Shown: piece after piece, positions 50,991-61,996 of the stretch
Numbering within the stretch: position 1 is the first letter of the stretch
Layout: every line of letters starts with the position of its first letter
From: Symbiodinium natans
Taxonomy: Eukaryota > Sar > Dinophyceae > Suessiales > Symbiodiniaceae
Reading direction: 5' to 3'
DNA length: 64,000 nucleotides
Assembly (NCBI GenBank): GCA_905221605.1
Contig: CAJNDS010002515.1
Coordinates: 203,988-267,987 of the forward strand
The notes under the pieces: model-generated
Told to the model about the DNA's origin: nothing
Databases searched by the model: none
Seen by the model: the letters and a program-made list of their open reading frames with translations, nothing else
Made by a program: the position numbers and the translations under genes

Positions 50991-51146
50991 GTAGTGACGT
51001 TGTGTAGTGACGTTGTAGTGACGTTGTAGTGACGTTGTAGTGACGTTGTAGTGACGTTATAATGACGTTGTAGCGACGTTGTAGTGACGTCGTAGTGACG
51101 TTGTAGTGACGTTGTAGTGACGTCGTAGTGACGTTGTAGTGACGTC
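50991..51146. repeat. 11-bp satellite II: (GTAGTGACGTT)x14
   Basis: One unit, a GT spacer, then thirteen units to 51,146, most identical and a few ending GTC or starting ATAA. Each unit carries TGACGT, a CRE/bZIP-type half-site word. It has the same period as satellite I and starts only 15 bases after it. Confidence 0.97.
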
Positions 51147-52355
51147 TGCTGCAAAAGAGGCTGTAGGGACATTTTAGTGGCTTTTGGAATAAGTTACCAT
51201 GAGTGGCCCCTTACTTATATATCAAAGCACGCTCCATGCAGCGTGAGAATCTTGCTTGTTCGACGCACATCCACAAGTATGCCTCGCCCGCGCAGTCAAT
51301 CAGGAGCACTGTGGGCTGGTGTGACCATGCAGATGTTTGCTTTCCAAGCCCACAAGATCTCCGCTTCGATCTGGCGGCAACCTTTCCGGAAAGTGTTGGT
51401 GTGAACCTTGGTTCTTAGATTTAGGCCCATGTAATTGGCGTGAGCAGTGTTAATCAACATATGTCAGTGAACCGCGAACCAAATTTTCTACCCAGATCGG
51501 TGGTCAAGCTTGGGTTCCTGAATGCCAGAGATGTTCTATTCACGACATGCCAACACAGCATGTTTTCATTCAAGCAGGCCTGGGGAGCCGGGCTGGAGGA
51601 AAAGACGCATCTAGGGCATGTCGCAATCGGTGGTGTCGTGGTGGTTGGGATGGTTTTGCTCTGGTTTATGTGTTTTGTCGTGTTTCCAGGAAAAATTTTG
51701 AGGGATGCGTTCAGTATCATGTGTTGGCTAAAGCTGAAGTTTGTTTATAGCGAGATTAGAAAGGGGGAGCTTATGGTAACAGTTTACTAGTTATCATGAT
51801 CATCATCATCATCATCATCATCATCACCGTCATCATCATCATCATCATCATCATCATCGTAATAGTGACTGTGATGATTGCCACGTGAAACATCAATGTT
51901 TTGTTGGAGGTGTTCCCTCCTTCCGCTGTATTGCCGTCATGCACCATGAACATGGATGAATAGGTGTTTATGCATTTGCCGTTGCTTGTTCCAGATGTTG
52001 AACTGTTGGCTCGTGTCAAGTTAACCTGGGGTGTTTCGTGTGCTTGACATGTCAACGTTGGCACCTTGCGCATCTTCTCATGGATACTATGGTTGCTCAG
52101 TCTGTGCTGATGGAGAAGAGTGCAATGTTTAGTGTGCGTTGATGGCGCCAGAACTTGAAGGAGCTTTGTAAAGATTCGGTGTGCTTTGTAGCACGTTCAT
52201 TGCCATGCACGGAATCAACCGACATTGGGCACATGGATCTGGAACATCAGACAATGCGGATGCTGCGTGTTTTGTATCGAACGCTGGCTGCAGGACTTTG
52301 GGCCATGTGATGTTGACGTGGGTGCAATTGCAGACGTGCAGTAGATTGAATGTAG
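51147..52355. other. Spacer with a possible membrane-segment ORF and a (ATC)n microsatellite
   Basis: A plus frame at 51,440-51,790 has one hydrophobic stretch (VAIGGVVVVGMVLLWFMCFV) and could be an exon, with no other support. A (CAT)n tract with two interruptions fills 51,793-51,859. Nothing else was recognised. Confidence 0.4.
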
Positions 52356-55300
52356 GTCGTTGAGCAGATTGACAGTGTTGTGGACAGGATTCACAACTTT
52401 GGTGGCATGGCAGAGAAGTTGGACCGGAGAACTTTGCAATCGCCAATTGCAAGTTTAGACCGTGACATGCAATCAATGTGGGATGCGAAGCGGCAGCTGG
52501 AATCCCTGGAAGAACGAATGGCTTCGGCTGTTGCGTATCTCCATCGCCAGCTTCTAGATCTACAAAATTCACAGTCGGGTGGCATTGCGAAGATGCCAGC
52601 AGATGTCGATGCTCGGCTAGTTGCTTTGGAGCAACAGCAGGAGCACAACAAGAATCGTTTGGCTGCAGTGGCTGATGGCACGAACGCCCTCTCCAAGGAA
52701 CAACATGTCCGGCTCATAGCTTTTTCTGAGATGGTCTTGAACTCCTTTTCCCCCTGGGCTTGAGCCCGCAATGGCAATGCTTGCTTTCAGCTTGTCAGGC
52801 GCAAGAGCAACGTCTTCAAGCATTACAGGACGGGTTTTGGCAGGCAGAATGTAATGGCTTCAGAGTGACCAGCTTCTGTTGCCAGCATGTCGGGAGCAGC
52901 TTTCCAGCTCAGAGCGCATGAGACGAGATGTAGACAGGAAGCGTTCTCGAACATGCGAGTTGACATGTTGGCATGTGCGCACGAGGTTGGATCATGCGTC
53001 CATGCCAGATGTACGAACGGATGCAACAGGAGTAGCCAAGGAAAATGTGTTTCCAAGGTTTTGTGAATTGTAGACATTTGTAGTGGCTTTCTTGCCATGG
53101 ACAGCCCAGATGGCGCAGGCGGTGAAGGCCTGCGGCTAACAGATCCGACCCATAACCAACTCGCAGTCGCAGAGCAATGTGCAGAGCAGTGTACAGAGAA
53201 GCTGTTCAGGCAAGAAGAAGAAGAATTCAAGACCTTTGTCTCATGGTTGCAGGTAGTGTTGTGGCAAACGCCAACTGAAAACATAACCATCAGTGACTAA
53301 GGTTTCTCAACCGAGACATCGTGATCAAGCGATTGCATCACAGACAGCAAAGCAGAAAGGTGCGGCGCTTACCTCGTGGCATCTTGCACTTGCAGGCGTT
53401 GGTTTTGCCTATTGCACTGCAGTTCTACATAATGAACAGCATGGATATTTGTTTTGGTGCGACGTATCCCTCTAGTATTTGAATGTGCTTTGCTCGTGAT
53501 TGCCATGACGGAAGAGCTTTGATGAGTGGAATCAGTTGTAACGAGCTGAGATGCCTGCCCAAAGATGTTGTTGCCTTGCACCGTACCCCAGTTACAGCAT
53601 ACAGGGTTCACTCACTGTGCAGCCGGCGTGTTCCGACCTCGCCATTCCTTGCCACTCCCAAAGACCAGGCTTCGCGTGTTCCAAACAAAGGCCCAAATGC
53701 TTTGTCATGTCGCCTGTCGGCGACGCAGTTTCGGTGGTAGATGTAAAACATCAGGAATACATCAATGAGTTCAGCCTGCAGCCAGCTCCACAAGCGTGAT
53801 ATGGCTGACATGTCTGAGGACAGTCCTATGGTTCTCCTCAAGGAGCAGTCCAATGCTGTCTGTCCGATGATGGGTTTTTTTCCAAGTCTCGAATGGCAGT
53901 ACGGTTGCTGCTTACCCTTCATGAGGACATTTTTGAGGAGACTCCTGACAAAGATCGCTTTGTTGGGGACGTTATGTTCTGGAAATTCTTCGAAGACATC
54001 GATGCGAATCGAATATACCACACAAGTTCCGTGGAGTACAGGACGGCCTGCGTGAAGACTACATAGGTTGTTCTGGGACAGCCCTCTAGTCTTTCTGGCT
54101 CCTGCAGCGAGTCCTTGAGGAACTTGAAGGTAATGTTTTTCGAGACGCTCTTTTATTTGGTATTGTTGCATCTTGGACGGCAGCCAGCCTTGGTTCGCAT
54201 CAGTCCGTCAGGGTCATCGCTTGAGTTTCTCGTCAGCAGTCAGTTTATACCGAGGGCTTCGGTCACCTTGTATGCGTACAACTTGCAGTCGCAGGACACT
54301 GGAATTGCCAAGTGCCTTCACATTGCACCTGCCAGCAGTACTGCATAGAAGTGGAGTAGTTATCATTGTGAGCTCTAAGGCCTCAAGGAGTGCCCCCGCT
54401 TCCCACGCACTTGGTTGATCGATGTTGCAGGGACGCCCTTGTCATGGCTTGATCATGACGTGTCACGTGTTCGAAGGATGTCTTCGAGAGCCGGATCGAG
54501 CAACTTGATTACTGGAGGGGTTGCGACACAGACGGAAATTGCAGAATCCAGAAGGCCGGCACAGAGGTATTCGATTAGTCACAGCAGCTATAGTCTTTTT
54601 GCGTAGTTGTTGTGAAGCCTGCACCCAACTCTGCAAAACGTGCCTGCACCCTTGCGATACCGAAGCCCACATGCGTAAAAAGGAAGCGGCGCGTTTTTAA
54701 TCAGGGCTGGGCTGCACTGGGCAAGTTTTGGCAGATTCTGTTCGTCTCCCAGCATTCTGCAGCGTGTCTGCAGCTGTGCAGGTGGAGAACATCCAGAGCT
54801 TCTGGTCTTGGATGCAGCTCCTTTGCCCCTGAACGTACGTGAACTTGCTTCAGGGTCAAAAGGCGGAAGGAAAAGCTAAGGGGTGGTCACCCTCAGGATT
54901 CACAGGCTCTGGAGGGCTTGGAGGTGTGTTTGCAATGGTATTGCGGTGCATTGCAGCATATTGCCGCATGCAGCATATTGCAGCGGACCTGAGGGATGAG
55001 CTGCTGCCTCTGGCATACACTGACGACGTTGGTGCACCCATCGTGGCGCAGATAGACACAGTATTTCCGCGGCTTGCTGGCATATGTATGCATATGTTTG
55101 GCAGCTTTGTAGGTGAGCCCAGGCTGCAGGCTTTGGGTTTTGACATGTTTTGACGATTTTGACGTTACGTGGCAATGTCTTCCACAACCTTGCAACAGGT
55201 TTTGCAACTATGCCTCCAAGTATTCGTTTCATGTTTGTGGTGGCATGCCATGCGCAATGGTAAGGAACAGCAACTTTCCGCTCAAATGGAGCCGCCGCTG

Positions 55301-58180
55301 TTTGATGTCCCCTTCTCTTGGAGTCTTTTTAGTTCCAAGTACATTGAAGACATGAGCGCCGGGAGCTGCTGAACGGAGCTGTGTTATGTTGTGTGACTGA
55401 TGGAGATCTTGTAGTCGGAGAATGTTTCATCGCTGTGACAGTTGGTCATCGAAGCTGTACGTCCATTGGACATCGTCTTGCCTTGCTAGAGTCATCAGAA
55501 AAAATAGACATGCCTGTTGCAGGAGCCCTCGCTACTTGAGTGATACACGTAGCACAGTTCTTCTCGGTGCCTTGCGCATGCGACAGCTGTCCGCTTCCAA
55601 GATGAGTTTTCTCCACAGCGCAGTTGCATTCAAGCCGTCATTGTCCATCGCTGCCAGTCAGGCGAGTCCAGCCCAATACGGGATGCAGCGTGACTGCTCT
55701 GGTGAAGCATGTTTACCCCGATTTTGAGCTGCATTCGTTGGTTTTTGTGGCTTCGAATCGGTTGAAAGGCTCCACGAGGTTTCTCCAGGTTCGCCAGCTT
55801 CCGCACAGACATGGACCGTCTTCGGTACCAAAGGACTGCTACTCCACCTACGATGAGACGCGGGAAAGTCAAGCGCCTTGCCCTGCACGAAAGCACTGCC
55901 GTTATGAGATGGCAGCAAAAAGGATACCCGATTCCACGCATCACAAGGCCATAGAAGGCCAGAATGGAGCCTGGTAGTGCAGTGATGTGCAGTGGGACTG
56001 CGAGGCCGCCTATGATCCACGTTTTGCCCCGACGTACCTCATCAAGGCGTTGCTGAGCGATGCTGAGCGCAAGGTGTTGAGGGGGGTTAGTTGCTGCTAC
56101 ATGCTGTACTGCATGCTGTAGCATGTTGGGGACAACTTCTGGCTAGGCCTACCAATGGCGGCCAGTGGAGGAGACGCAGCAAATAGCAATCCGAGGACAG
56201 GCGGCCACCTACTCAGGCGCAGCAAGCATCAGATGACATGTGCTGAAGATGACACAGCCAGCTGACTTCGTAGACATGAGTAAAGTGACGAGACGTTGCC
56301 GCTTCCCCCGTCCGCGAGCACTCGCTAGCGTTTGCATGCGTGTGCGTGCTTCTTTCATCCTGTTAACCGGGATGAGGTGTCATCCCCACCTCTGTCTTGG
56401 TTTGGTGTTTGGCCTTGTGGAGGTTCCGGCAGGTTTTCGAGGCGAATGCACGAATAGGAGCTCGACAGCTGGTCACAGTCCAGATCGAGGCCAACAGGAA
56501 ACGCAGGTGTCCAGCAGTTGCTGAAGCTTCTAAGTGAAGTTCTGCAGCGGGAGGACGCCTGCGCCCACCCCCTCAAGGTGTTTGACCGCAGGGCCGGATG
56601 CGCTTCAGGCAGTTTGGGCCGTCCCACTGAGAAGGACGGCTGGGTAACACAGCATGCCCGCCGATGAACACAAAATGCCGGATGGGCGTCACGAGAGCAG
56701 AGTTTGGGTCTCCACGTGCATGGTCTTGTCTCCGATCGTGAGTCGCGCGGTTCGGCCTGTGATCTCGCGCATTTCGAGCCGGCGGGTGTCACGGCCAGTG
56801 GATTGCGTGGTCTCCTCTCCTGAGCGTGCATTGGGCCGTTTAGCCATCTCCTTTGTGAGTGCAAAAGGACCCCCCTTGAGGTGATTTGCCAGCTCGGGTC
56901 TGTACTTCCATGGACCATGGACGGAGGCTGATGGGTGTCATACAGCTTATAGGGTATGCTTGCATGAGCGTGAAGGGCGTGATGGACCACGTTAACGTTC
57001 ATGATCGTTCATGTGCTTTAATGAGCGCGCATCGGATGCATTTTCGTGCAGTTGGGGCTTGCTTTTTCTTTGCAGGTTCCCAAGAATTCCCATGTTCTCC
57101 CTTTATGATTTTTTCAGTGTCTCCCATGCCTCCTTCATGCGCGTGGCAACCCTTTCATGATGAGCTGCTGTGCAGAAACAATATGACGGAAGATGCGCAT
57201 GGAGGTGAATAGTTGGCTATCACGCCCACTGCCCACTCACGGAGGGCCATTTCTTCCACGTGGTATTGCCTTTTTCTTTCCTATGCGCGTTGCAAGCCCT
57301 GGAGCGGTGCCTGCTTTCGAGAGATGCCGGCCAATTGATCGCCAGGAAGGTGCACCAGCTCCTCCGAAGAGGTTCGTTCACCTGAAGGCAATATGTCCTA
57401 TGAACGGTCGGGGATCTCTCCCAAAGGCAGCCTTCCGAGCTTAGGATGGGATCCATGCACCGCTACGTGGTGACGTGATTCTAAAGCCCTTCTTGGGAGC
57501 TGTCCGTGCAGTACAGCCCTGCACGCATGGAAATGTGCCGCTTGCCCTGCGCAACACGTGGAGAAATCGCGCCGTGCATTCACACGGTCTAGTCGTCTTC
57601 GCGCAATGGTTCGGCGGTTCGGCGTACCATTTACAAGTGCAAAACTTTCAGGATCCAGAGGCCGTTGAGGCTTTGTAGACGTTCGGTGCTTGAAATCGGT
57701 TCCGATCCACCTGGGCCCGTGTTTTCGCGATACTGGCATCCTGTGCATGCAGGTTCGGGCTTCTTCATTGACCTTCCAGCCAACAAGTCGCATGCGCTCA
57801 GCATGCTCCATGACTTGCAGACGTGGAGATGGTGTGATCGATTGACGAGAGCGACGCTCGCCAGATTTGGATAGCCGTGTTTGGTCGAGAGCAAAACTGC
57901 AAACCATTGTGCATGTCCATGCTTAACGCGATCCGCTGGACATCTGCCACTGAAGTGAAGGCCAGCGCGCCTGTTCAGACCGACAACAAGCAAGTCCATG
58001 TTCGAAGAGTGTAACTAACGCATAATTGTGTTTTGTCGTTGTTGCATGTGCCAGGGAACGTATCGGGATGTTTGGGAACAGCACCTGGGGGCTTTTTCTC
58101 GAATCAGCTGCGCAGCTAGAGTTGGAACTGAGAAGGGGGATGGGTTCATGCTCTGCTTGTCCTTGTCTCTTGACCTGGAT
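52356..58180 (+). CDS. Putative intron-rich host gene(s), function unknown
   Basis: Plus-strand exon-like blocks with protein-like frames and plausible splice signals: 52,356-52,750 (coiled coil, LDRDMQSMWDAKRQLESLEE; acceptor TGTAG); about 53,140-53,252 (AVAEQCAEQCTEKLFRQEEE; donor AG/GTAGTG); 53,891-54,051 (LLLTLHEDIFEETPDKDRFV; donor GTGAAG); 54,108-54,212 (RVLEELEGNVFRDALLFGIV; acceptor CTCCTGCAG); 54,984-55,112 (DLRDELLPLAYTDDVGAPIV; ATTGCAG and GTGAGC); 55,199-55,355 (VLQLCLQVFVSCLWWHAMRN); about 55,690-55,790 (LVKHVYPDFELHSLVFVASN); 56,498-56,668; 57,290-57,385; 57,680-57,874; 58,055-58,180 (GTYRDVWEQHLGAFSRI; donor GTAAGG). Mostly helical, no named domain. One gene or several cannot be decided. 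Confidence 0.45.
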
Positions 58181-59112
58181 GTAAGGGTTTCCATTGAGTT
58201 GACAACAATGAGTACGAACGTGAACGTCATCGTTGCGGCCTGAGATTCTGCAGCCTGCGAGTCTCTCCAGCATGCATGTTCTGGCTGTTCTGGCAAGTTC
58301 TGGCATGTTCTGGCATGTTCACAGTCTGGTCTCATGTGATCTGTGCTGTCAGGTCAACACAGCACCCCAGCTGAAACATTTTTTTTTGGTCTGTCGACCC
58401 TTTCAACGATTCAAAGTGTGTACTGCAGCTGAGGGAAGGTCGCATGTTCAAGCGGTTGAACTCAGTCTGAGTCTGCGACGTCTAGCAGAGTAATCTTAGC
58501 TGAGGTCATACTTTTTGAGTTCACTCCCAATGGAGCTGTGACCGGGACTGTTCAGACCTCAGCAGCTCAGACTCTGATCGCACAAGATCTCGGCAACTTG
58601 CACTTGGCACTGCTATCACTTGCTATCACTTGCGTCGCTTTTGGCACCTGCCTTAGGTCACCAGCACCGCGATGCGAACATTTTTCTTCACTCCATCAGT
58701 GCAGGGCTCCAACTTAGTGGCTTTCCTGCTCATGATCTGGCGGCTTGGCCTTGCAAGCGCAGCTATGCGCAGCTCGAGGGGTTTGTGGATCCAACCCTCG
58801 AGATGCAGAGTCCATTGTTGTTTCCATCGCGTTCCATCGCGTTCCATCGCGTTGCATTGCGCTGTTGCTTGATTTGATGCTGCAGCTTGTTTGCAGCACA
58901 GCTTCCTGGAAAACTCAGAGAGCCCGAGGTTGGGCTTGGTGTTTCTGATCTTCACGGTCTACTCTTTCTGGTTGATGTACAAGCAACTTGGAAAGCAAAT
59001 GAATTCGAATGTTTTGGTCGCAGATGAACATCACACCCTCGTGTTGTCCTTTTGTTCGCAGCTTCTGTTAAGAGTACTCGTTTATATGTTTTTCGTGGTT
59101 TTGCTTTCTTGA
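58181..59112. other. Probable intronic or intergenic DNA
   Basis: Short ORFs only. Small tandem repeats occur: GTTCTGGCAT words at 58,280-58,320 and (GTTCCATCGC)-type 10-bp units at 58,821-58,860. A frame at 58,672-58,770 (FFFTPSVQGSNLVAFLLMIW) may be an exon, without further support. Confidence 0.35.
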
Positions 59113-61110
59113 ATGTGTTCCTCTTCTTTCGACATTTTTCTCTTGCACGTTTTTGTTTTATTTTGCTCCGCTCCCCGCTCTCACTCCAAGCAAGCAAAAG
59201 CCAAAGCCAGCAAGCCTTCCATAAGGACCTGCTTCAACTTCTTGGGGCAGAATCCGCTGGGGTATCTCCAGCGCTCGGGTTGGGCCGCACCTGGACAGTC
59301 TTCAGAAAGTCTTGAGAGTGGCCTTGAGACGTTTTCAGAGTCTGACTTGGCGTTTCTGTTGCCCGAACTTCAACGTCCAGGTGACTGCAAGTGCGGACTT
59401 GAGCTTTCTGAGGCAAGGCTTGCCTTTCCATTCCGAACCTTCTACCAGTTCTTCCGCTACGGCTGGAACTGCGCGGACATGGTCCGCAGCTTGGAGCTGA
59501 CACAACTCACCACAACAGAAGGTCACCAGAACACCACCCAGAACACCACAGCGGAACTTTCCGGTGCATTTGCCTGCGTATGGAGCACGTGAATGCGAGA
59601 GTTCCTAGGTGATCCTCGGATCCTTCTACGTGCACTTGAGACCCTCGGCGTTGAACGCAATTAGAGGAGAACAGTTGTTTCTTCTTTTGTTTTTCGCAAG
59701 CACTGAGCCATACTGAGCCTTGCACTCTGGGCCTCCTACGTTGGGCGTAGACGAGGGATATGCATCGGCACGCCTGGACATTGTGCTGTGCATATTTTCA
59801 ATTGCGAATGATGTCATCTCGAGGGCTCCCAGTCACGGCAAATAGCCTGCTTTTGGCTTCACGGTGTGTGCCAAATCTTGTTTGCCTGCTCGAAGTCGTG
59901 CCTTGCCTCGGCTTAGGTCTCGCGCTCCCTAGATCCCCTGGGTCCGATGCACTTTTCGAAGCTTGCGTCGCTTTGTGTCGGGACAGGCTTCCTGTGTCCG
60001 TTCTCTGTGGTGTGCCAAAATGGCGCTCTCGCCCCCTCGTGAAGTGCAGAAAGTGTCGCGTTTGGGACCCTTCCTTGGTGTTCTTTCCGGGGGAAAAGAG
60101 TCGTGGACCTCTTTGGACGCTTTGTGACTGCTCTCACAGCGGTATTGCGTTGGATCTGGTGAGCCGATCCTCAACTCCGGAATTGAGGCTATCGCATTGG
60201 TGCCTATGTGGCCGTGGGCAACAGCGCATCCTTGCAACCGGATGTCATCGGGCATCCGGAGATCTTCATGCCCCTTGGAGCCAAAGGTTCCTGGCAGTTT
60301 GGGCCTTGTAGGGCAATGGCGGCAAAGATGTGCAGGGTTGAGGTTTGGGACCCTGCTCAACACAACTCTCGCATTTCCACCTCTATGCCCTTCAGAGCCC
60401 CGGCTTGAGCATCCCCAAAGTGAGGCACAAAGCAGAATCAGCGGACCCGCACACGGCGGCGTAATAGTTTGTTTGTCATCCGTTCCCTGCCTTGGACAGC
60501 TTGGGCGATCTGAACGTGAGGAACTAGGCCTTGGACAAAGGGGCCAAGAGGGTGACCGTGTTACCCTCCAGGGTGATGGGCAATGTAAAGCGCCACAGTG
60601 ATCAGCAAGTCTTGCACGAACAAGTGGACAACTGATAGCACTGGATTTGGGTTGCAGCCTGCTCAGTCTTCAGGCCTTTCGGGCAACTGATGGAGCCCCT
60701 CGTGCTCGGCTGCTTCCTTGGATGCAAAGTTTCCGTGAACATGACGAGAAGCATTTTTGTCGATCGCGTAGTGGCGGTAACACCTGCATCCACAATGGCA
60801 AGGCAACAATCTTCTTGCCCTGCTGTCCATTACGTGCTGGGTGAAGTTGCGGCTTGGTTGAGTTGATTGTGCTATCTGCATTGCACATTTCCCGATGCCT
60901 AGCTTTCGGAGATATGCAGTTCAGTTTTGCATAGCAATGCAGTCCGAGGTTCAAGTATCTCTGCATGAGCAGCTACTTCCGCTTGTTAGTGCGAATCCTG
61001 GAGGCATGTGCCCACAGGCAATGGTGTGTGCACAGAGTGTGCTGAGACCAGACGAGGAATGCCGCTTGACTTTGCCACACACATGCGTAGTCAGCTGCCC
61101 TGATCAGGTT
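59113..61110 (+). other. Further exon-like open segments, unknown
   Basis: Three plus-strand segments look protein-like: 59,300-59,590 (FLLPELQRPGDCKCGLELSE...FYQFFRYGWNCADMVRSLEL); 59,860-60,310, Cys-rich with LVKCRKCRVWDPSLVFFPGE and LCDCSHSG; and 60,900-61,108 (PLVSANPGGMCPQAMVCAQS ...CVVSCPDQ) ending at a GTTAAT donor-like site. They could extend the gene to the left or form another one. I see no domain. The 59,760 ORF is long because of low stop density, so its limits are not informative. Confidence 0.3.
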
Positions 61111-61930
61111 AATCATATTTGCAGCATTGCTTCTAGTGGTTTTCTTTGGCTTCGCCGTGGCCTTTTCGACGCTTGGAAGTGTAATTAAAGCTTTCAAGTG
61201 TTTGGCGGTCCAAGCGCTGCAGTTAGGGACCATGAAGGAGGTCCATGGACTCGAAGAGGCAAAGGGGTGTGTCGCATCTTTGGCATCTTTCAAGGCTCGG
61301 CTTGGGCACAAGCGACAAGAATTTCGTCACCATTCCCGGCTCGTTTCTGGTGCCCTCGGTTTTCAAGATCGCGCTGCCAATTCACTAGGGAGCTGTCAAA
61401 AACCCATGTGGGAGGGCAATGTGTTTGGTACATGTGATCTTGCTGACAGGTCATGAGGTAGGTCTAGGTTTCACATCGGGCAAAGGAAAATTGTTCATGT
61501 CGCTGGCGTTAGCAAGTATTGCTTCTCTTTGCGGCTTGCCCCAGCCTTCTGCGTCGACTTGTTTCCAAGCTGTGCCCTGCTCCGGTACCTTTTTTTGTTG
61601 CAAAACTTGGGGAACGAATTTAGTGAAGCCTTTTATTTACACATGAAAACCGACGTTTTAACATAGTTTCATCATTATTGTATTGTTGTCTTTTGTTCTT
61701 GGATTTCGATGAGAACCTCCTCTTCTTCTCGGATATGTTATTCTACTTACTCTACGTATAGCGGGAAAACTTTAGCTTGCATTTCTCTATTTCTATTTTA
61801 TGTATGTTGTTTCCATTGAGCCGGTTAGGTTGATCTGGTGCACAGTGATCACTTTTCGGTAGCGTGTTGACACACGTTTGTTTGACTCAAACCGATCGCG
61901 TTCATCTTGGCTAAAGAATCCTCGGCAGCA
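61111..61930. other. No gene recognised
   Basis: Short plus-strand ORFs (for example 61,198-61,437) without recognisable features; AT-rich from 61,620 to 61,830. Confidence 0.4.
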
Positions 61931-61996
61931 CCCTAAACCCCAAACCCTAAACGCTTGTCAAAAACGCTAAACCCTAAACGCTAAACCCTAAACCCT
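61931..61996. repeat. Interstitial telomere-like tract (CCCTAAA type)
   Basis: CCCTAAACCCCAAACCCTAA followed by ACGCTAAACCCTAAACGCTA and AACCCTAAACCC: five or six good CCCTAAA units and several one-base variants such as CGCTAAA. Matches the TTTAGGG telomere type used by dinoflagellates, here in an internal position. Confidence 0.85.

Noticed and set aside
50784-51146. Could the short repeats be a CRISPR array
   Set aside because: Units are directly adjacent with no spacers, and the genome is eukaryotic.
50730-51172. Open frames of up to 99 codons across the 11-bp satellites
   Set aside because: Explained by the repeat unit, which cycles all frames through the same peptide without a stop.
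53608-54171. 187-codon minus-strand ORF
   Set aside because: It overlaps plus-strand exon-like blocks with good splice words; the minus translation is less protein-like.
57398-57907. 169-codon minus-strand ORF
   Set aside because: Shadow of the plus-strand exon-like frames at 57,680-57,874; no motif.
60013-60025. GCCATTTTGGC on the minus strand as a spliced-leader gene or relic
   Set aside because: Only an 11-base match; the flanking GTAGCC upstream and TCAAG downstream are missing.
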